Source of the DNA: UBA668 sp038234785
GTDB taxonomy: Bacteria; Actinomycetota; Acidimicrobiia; Acidimicrobiales; Ilumatobacteraceae
Reading direction: 5' to 3'
NCBI GenBank assembly: GCA_038234785.1
Contig: JBBQTC010000008.1
Location: 1-64,000, forward strand
DNA: 64,000 nt
The notes beneath the pieces were generated by a model. That model did not search any database and was not told where the DNA came from. It saw only the letters and a list, made by a program, of their open reading frames with translations. Each line of letters begins with the position of its first letter. Positions within the stretch are counted from its first letter, which is position 1. The translations under genes and the position numbers were made by a program. Positions 60,375 through 64,000 of the stretch are shown one piece after another.

Positions 60375-61331
60375 TCAGCCGCGACTCTGCAACGCCTCGA
60401 TCAGCTTCGGAAGCACCTTGTGGACGTCGCCCACGATGCCCAGATCGGCGATGCCGAAGATGGGGGCTTCCTTGTCCTTGTTGATGGCGATGATGTTCTT
60501 CGAGCCCTTCATGCCGACCATGTGCTGGGTGGCGCCCGAGATCCCGACGGCGATGTAGACACCCGGCTTGACGACCTTGCCGGTCTGGCCGACCTGGTAG
60601 CTGTATGGCACCCAGCCGGCGTCGACGATGGCGCGTGACGCACCCGGCGCTCCCTTGAGCAACTTGGCGAGCGTCTCGACCATCTCGTACTTCGCGGCCT
60701 CACCGAGGCCACGACCGCCCGAGACCACGATGGCCGCTTCGTCGAGCTTGGGACCGGTGGTCTCCTCGACGTGCACCGCTGTGACCTGCGCCGCACCCGT
60801 GGAACCGAGCGTCGGGACCGAGGCAGCGGTGACCGCGGCAGCGGCGCCGCCGTTGGCCTCGGCGACGAAGCTCTTCGGGCGGAACGCGGCCAGGAACGGG
60901 CCGGGACCGGAGAATGCGGTGGTGACGAGCACGTTGCCACCAAAGATCGGCGTGGTGACGCTCACCTGACCGCCGTCGACGGTGATGTCGACGTTGTTGG
61001 TGAGCACTGTGCGGTCGAGTTGCACCGACAGGCGGCTCATCACATCGCGGCCCTCATAGGTCTGTGGGAACATGATGAGGTCCGGAGAGTCGCCGCCGTC
61101 GATGACGGCCTTCATGGCCGCCGACACGGCCACACCGGGCAGCTTGCCGCCCAGATCGCCGGTGGCGTAGACCTTCGCCGCGCCGTGCTCGCCGAGTGCT
61201 GCGGCGATTCCCGACGCGTCGCCGCCGACGAACGCCGTGACGTCGCCGAGCCCGCGGGCCTTGGTGATCAGTTCGAGCGTGGCCGAGGTGGGCGCACCGT
61301 TTGCTGCTTGTGAGAAAACCCAGATGTTCAT
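60375..61331 (-). CDS. etfA: Electron transfer flavoprotein alpha subunit
   Basis: A 318-residue FAD-binding subunit that, with EtfB, takes electrons from acyl-CoA dehydrogenases to the membrane quinone pool. The C-terminal FAD domain has VVSGGRGLGEAAKYEM, then YSYQVGQTGKVVKPGVYIAVGISGATQH and INKDKEAPIF. It follows etfB by 14 bases with ribosome site GGGAGAG. The acyl-CoA dehydrogenase at 28870 is a possible electron donor. Confidence 0.96.
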   Translation of the reverse strand: MNIWVFSQAANGAPTSATLELITKARGLGDVTAFVGGDASGIAAALGEHGAAKVYATGDLGGKLPGVAVSAAMKAVIDGGDSPDLIMFPQTYEGRDVMSRLSVQLDRTVLTNNVDITVDGGQVSVTTPIFGGNVLVTTAFSGPGPFLAAFRPKSFVAEANGGAAAAVTAASVPTLGSTGAAQVTAVHVEETTGPKLDEAAIVVSGGRGLGEAAKYEMVETLAKLLKGAPGASRAIVDAGWVPYSYQVGQTGKVVKPGVYIAVGISGATQHMVGMKGSKNIIAINKDKEAPIFGIADLGIVGDVHKVLPKLIEALQSRG

Positions 61332-61345
61332 GATGTCGCTCTCCC

Positions 61346-62122
61346 TCAGATGACCTTCAGGTTCTCGAGGAACGCCACGATCTTGGCGTACCCCTCACCG
61401 TCGTCTTCGATGATCTCGCCGGCCGCACGGGCCTCGGCCTGTGTGACGCTGACGACGCTCTGGTTGGCGCCCGCCCAGCCGACGGGAGTGACCCCGAGGT
61501 CGGCGGCGGTGACCGTGTCGACCGGCTTCGACTTGGCGGCCATGATGCCCTTGAAGCTCGGGTAGCGGGGCTCGACCACGCCGGCGGTCACGCTGATGAC
61601 GGCGGGGAGCGGACAGGTGACCTCGTCGTAGCCGTCCTCGGTCTGACGATCAGCGTTGAGGATGCCATCGGTGATGACGACCTTCTTGGCGAACGTGACC
61701 GACGGGAGACCGAGCACCTCGGCGAGCTGCTCGGGCACGGTCCCGGTGTAGCCGTCGCTGGACTCCGTGGCGGCGATGATCAGGTCGGCGCCGCCCATCT
61801 TCTGGATGGCCGCGCCGAGCACCTTTGCGGTGGTCAGCGCATCGCTGCCCTGCAGTGCCGGGTCGGACACCAACGTGCCCTTCGCCGCGCCCATCGCGAG
61901 TGCGGTGCGCATGCCCGACACCTCACCGTTGGGGGCCATGGAGACCAGGCTCACTTCCCCGCCACCGGCCGCGTCGACCAGCTGGAGCGCCATTTCCACG
62001 CCATAGCTGTCGGACTCGTCGAGGATGAGCTTGCCTTCGCGCTTGAGGGTGTTGGTACCCGAGTCGAGCGCACCCGGGGTTGCCGGGTCGGGGATCTGCT
62101 TCACGCACACGATCACGTTCAT
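61346..62122 (-). CDS. etfB: Electron transfer flavoprotein beta subunit
   Basis: A 258-residue partner of EtfA that binds AMP. It opens with MNVIVCVKQIPDP and includes VEMALQLVDAAGG and the ETF-beta signature region VTFAKKVVITDGIL followed by PAVISVTAGVVEPRYPSFKGIM. GGAG lies 5 bases before the ATG at 62122. A 12-base perfect palindrome starts 15 bases upstream and probably binds a repressor. Confidence 0.96.
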   Translation of the reverse strand: MNVIVCVKQIPDPATPGALDSGTNTLKREGKLILDESDSYGVEMALQLVDAAGGGEVSLVSMAPNGEVSGMRTALAMGAAKGTLVSDPALQGSDALTTAKVLGAAIQKMGGADLIIAATESSDGYTGTVPEQLAEVLGLPSVTFAKKVVITDGILNADRQTEDGYDEVTCPLPAVISVTAGVVEPRYPSFKGIMAAKSKPVDTVTAADLGVTPVGWAGANQSVVSVTQAEARAAGEIIEDDGEGYAKIVAFLENLKVI

Positions 62123-62136
62123 AGGGTCTCCATTGT

Positions 62137-62148
62137 TACCGATCGGTA
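62137..62148. promoter_or_regulatory. Palindromic operator candidate upstream of etfBA
   Basis: TACCGATCGGTA, a perfect 12-base palindrome of the ACCGA-TCGGT kind used by TetR-family repressors. It lies 15 bases upstream of the etfB start. It differs from the palindrome at the acyl-CoA dehydrogenase gene (30134). Confidence 0.55.
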
Positions 62149-62185
62149 CGCCACGTTCCCAACCCGCCCCGCTACCGTCGTCGTC

Positions 62186-63103
62186 GTGCGGATCCTTCTC
62201 GTGGTGAACGCCTTCGCGTCGTCGGTGACGGCTCGCAACACCGTCGTCGTCCACCGCGCCCTCAGCCAGGGCAACGACGTGGAGGTGGTCGAGACCAACC
62301 GCCGCGGCCACGCCACCCGCTTCGCCCAGGACGCGGCGCGGCGCGGGGTCGACATCGTCATCGGGTACGGCGGCGACGGCACCCTCAACGAAGTCGCCAC
62401 CGGCGTCGCCGGCACCGACACGGCACTCGGCGTCCTGCCGGGCGGCAGCACGAACGTCTTCGCCCGCACGATCGGGATGCCCAACGACCCGGTGCAGGCC
62501 GTGCAGCTCCTCGCCGCGGGCATCGCCGCCGGCACGATCGAACCGATCGGGTTGGGCAAGGTCAACGGTCGGTACTTCTGCTTCCACACCGGCGTCGGGT
62601 ACGACGCCGCGGTGGTGCAGGAAGTGGAGCGGCGAGCCTCGCTCAAGCGGTGGCTCGGCCACCCTCTGTTCATCTACGCCGCGCTGCGCACCTGGCTGGT
62701 CAACTACGACCGCAAGGAACCGCACTTCACCGTCGAGACGCCCGGCAACGAGCCCGTGGAGGGCTACTTCACCATCGTGCTCAACACGAACCCCTACACG
62801 TACCTGGGGAACCGTCCGCTCGATCTCAGTCCCGCGGCCACGCTCGATCGAGGGCTGGTGGCCATCACGTTCACCACGATGAAGGTGTCAGCGATCCTCG
62901 GTGGACTGGGCGGCGCGTTGAAGGGCGGTGGGGTGAAGGCGAGCACGACGCTCGACCTGCAGACCGACCTGCGCGAACTCACCATCTCCCACGACGACGG
63001 ATTTCCCTACCAACTCGACGGCGACTACCTCGGCGAGACCAAGCGGCTCGAGTTCCGTCACGTTCCCGATGCGGTTCGACTCGTGCGGCCGCAGTCACCC
63101 TGA
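62186..63103 (+). CDS. Diacylglycerol/sphingosine kinase-family lipid kinase
   Basis: A 305-residue DAGK-catalytic-domain protein. The nucleotide motif YGGDGTLNEVATG (GGDGTLNEV at 62-70) and GVLPGGSTNVFARTIG are clear, and a C-terminal beta domain follows. It would phosphorylate a lipid such as diacylglycerol. It starts at GTG with TACCGT 7 bases upstream, a leaderless pattern. Its 3' end overlaps the convergent glycerophosphodiesterase gene by 9 bases. Confidence 0.92.
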   Translation: MRILLVVNAFASSVTARNTVVVHRALSQGNDVEVVETNRRGHATRFAQDAARRGVDIVIGYGGDGTLNEVATGVAGTDTALGVLPGGSTNVFARTIGMPNDPVQAVQLLAAGIAAGTIEPIGLGKVNGRYFCFHTGVGYDAAVVQEVERRASLKRWLGHPLFIYAALRTWLVNYDRKEPHFTVETPGNEPVEGYFTIVLNTNPYTYLGNRPLDLSPAATLDRGLVAITFTTMKVSAILGGLGGALKGGGVKASTTLDLQTDLRELTISHDDGFPYQLDGDYLGETKRLEFRHVPDAVRLVRPQSP

Positions 63104-63802
63104 ATCGCGCATCGAGGCGACCACCTGCAACGCGACGTCGGGAACGTTGGTGCAGATCCCGTCGATGCCCCACTCGATGAGTTCCCGCATCCGCGTCGGG
63201 TCGTCGCAGGTCCAGGTGTTCACCTGGATCCCGACTGCGTGACAGCGGTCGATGGTGTCGCGTTCGAGCGTCATCACCCACGGGTGCAGCGCCGAGTGAC
63301 CCCGCTCGACGAGACGCGCCGGCGTCCCCGCCGTCGCCTCTGTGCACAGCCACGCCGTGCGGATCTGCGGCGCGATCGTGTGACAACGGTCGATCGTCTC
63401 GATCCCGAAGCACGAGATGAGCCAACGCGAGTCCTCGTGACGAGCGAGCAGGTGGGCGACGGTCTCGTCGGCGATCGACTCGGTGGCGTCGTAGTCGGGC
63501 TCGCCGGGGTCGTTCTTGATCTCGACATTGACCTCCATGCCCTCACAGGCGTCGAGCGCTGCACCCAGTGTCGGCACCGACTCGGGAAGGTCGGCACATG
63601 GGATCTGGGCGATGATGCGGCCGTCGGTCAGGTGCGGATTGTGATGCACCACCAGGACTCCGTCACTCGTCCGGCGCACATCGAGCTCCACCGAGTCGGC
63701 CCCCATCGCGCCTGCCCGCCGGAAGGCGGCGACTGTGTTCTCCCGTTCGACGCGGCTCGCCCCCCGGTGAGCAAGCACCGCAACTTCATGATCTGCACCC
63801 AT
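63095..63802 (-). CDS. Glycerophosphodiester phosphodiesterase
   Basis: A 235-residue TIM-barrel enzyme that hydrolyses glycerophosphodiesters to glycerol 3-phosphate and an alcohol. Active-site residues H12-R13 (LAHRGAS), E39 and D41 (VELDVRRT) and H54 (VVHHNPH) are in place. I chose the ATG at 63802, which follows AGGAGG by 6 bases; upstream in-frame ATGs at 63817 and 63850 are less likely. No signal peptide, so it is cytosolic. It converges with the lipid kinase gene, a plausible lipid-turnover pair. Confidence 0.93.
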   Translation of the reverse strand: MGADHEVAVLAHRGASRVERENTVAAFRRAGAMGADSVELDVRRTSDGVLVVHHNPHLTDGRIIAQIPCADLPESVPTLGAALDACEGMEVNVEIKNDPGEPDYDATESIADETVAHLLARHEDSRWLISCFGIETIDRCHTIAPQIRTAWLCTEATAGTPARLVERGHSALHPWVMTLERDTIDRCHAVGIQVNTWTCDDPTRMRELIEWGIDGICTNVPDVALQVVASMRDSG

Positions 63803-63864
63803 CGACCCCTCCTGCATCAGATACCCCCTATCGCGAACAACGATGCGCAAGAGGCCGAGGTCCC

Positions 63865-63893
63865 TTGCTATGCACCGAATTGTTACCTACCGT
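63865..63893 (+). promoter_or_regulatory. Promoter of the gene at the right edge
   Basis: TTGCTA (63865-63870) and TACCGT (63888-63893) are separated by 17 bases. A LacI-type operator begins 12 bases after the -10 box. Confidence 0.5.
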
Positions 63894-63904
63894 TTGCCTG
63901 AACG

Positions 63905-63918
63905 TGAAAGCGCTCACA
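63905..63918. promoter_or_regulatory. LacI-family operator-like site
   Basis: TGAAAGCGCTCACA matches the two operators at 2523 and 5252 at 12 of 14 positions, including the central AGCGCT. It is placed just downstream of a promoter and 30 bases before a start codon, the position expected for repression. Confidence 0.6.
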
Positions 63919-63947
63919 AACCACCTCGACCACAGCGGAGTGAAGAA

Positions 63948-64000
63948 GTGACCATCCCGGCCTCGAGTCTCGTCCTTGCCAGCGCGGATTACACCTGGCG
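63948..64000 (+). CDS. Partial gene cut by the right edge, probably LacI-regulated
   Basis: Only 17 codons are present, beginning VTIPASSLVLASADYTW. GGAG lies 8 bases before the GTG at 63948, and a promoter plus LacI-type operator are just upstream, so this is probably a carbohydrate-related gene. Too short to identify. Confidence 0.5.
   Translation, partial: MTIPASSLVLASADYTW

Overview
The window is high-G+C DNA packed with genes on both strands. It looks like an actinobacterium, and my best guess is the class Acidimicrobiia (Ilumatobacter-like). The reasons are actinobacterial marker families (DUF4032, the histidine-phosphatase/DUF3090/SCO1664 trio, DUF222-HNH, an FrhB-type F420 enzyme) and many genes with a TANNNT box only 5-8 bases before the start codon, the usual sign of leaderless transcripts. 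No rRNA, tRNA, CRISPR array, transposase or prophage gene was seen. The taxonomic call is inference; no search was run.

Layout. Bases 1-11219 hold an alpha-glucoside/sucrose regulon: amylosucrase and alpha-glucosidase diverging from a 27-base spacer, a LacI-type repressor, a lipoprotein binding protein, two permeases, an ATPase and a DUF4032 kinase-like gene. Two identical 14-base operators mark the two control points, and a near match lies at the right edge (63905). Bases 11232-14859 carry two unrecognised conserved genes and an alkylation-repair pair (Ada-AlkA fusion and Ogt). Bases 14910-20460 are an ATP-grasp/alpha-E/transglutaminase amidoligase operon. Then come mraY (20551), a Tat/lipoprotein multicopper oxidase behind a CsoR-like box (21690-23225), a kinase-acetyltransferase fusion, an HNH protein, a DinB protein, AlaX, deoC-deoA and an acyl-CoA dehydrogenase.

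Bases 30212-39890 form a nitrogen/ion block: a formate/nitrite-family channel, a lone OmpR-type winged helix, a cation/proton antiporter fused to the sensory half of a GlnD-like protein, then amt-glnK behind a GlnR-like site, glnD on the opposite strand, and an F420/FrhB-type protein sharing a bidirectional promoter with glnD. The antiporter-GlnD fusion is the most unusual protein in the window and suggests a cation (perhaps ammonium) antiporter that senses glutamine.

Bases 39907-47586 carry a MarR/ClC pair, tryptophan dioxygenase, a sarcosine-oxidase-like flavoenzyme, a CocE/NonD hydrolase and an ECF sigma factor with a membrane partner. Bases 47626-57347 look like a peptide-scavenging cluster: a five-gene peptide ABC transporter, an S9 peptidase and an HDAC-like amidohydrolase, with a P1 aminopeptidase diverging. 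A decayed type-5 uracil-DNA glycosylase pseudogene follows, then the actinobacterial trio with a PhnZ-like HD oxygenase, etfBA, a diacylglycerol-kinase-like gene and a glycerophosphodiesterase.

A theme across the window is divergent gene pairs whose start codons lie 24-28 bases apart over one symmetric 10-base box (ANNNTANNNT), serving as the -10 element in both directions (2505, 38695, 43718, 56242).
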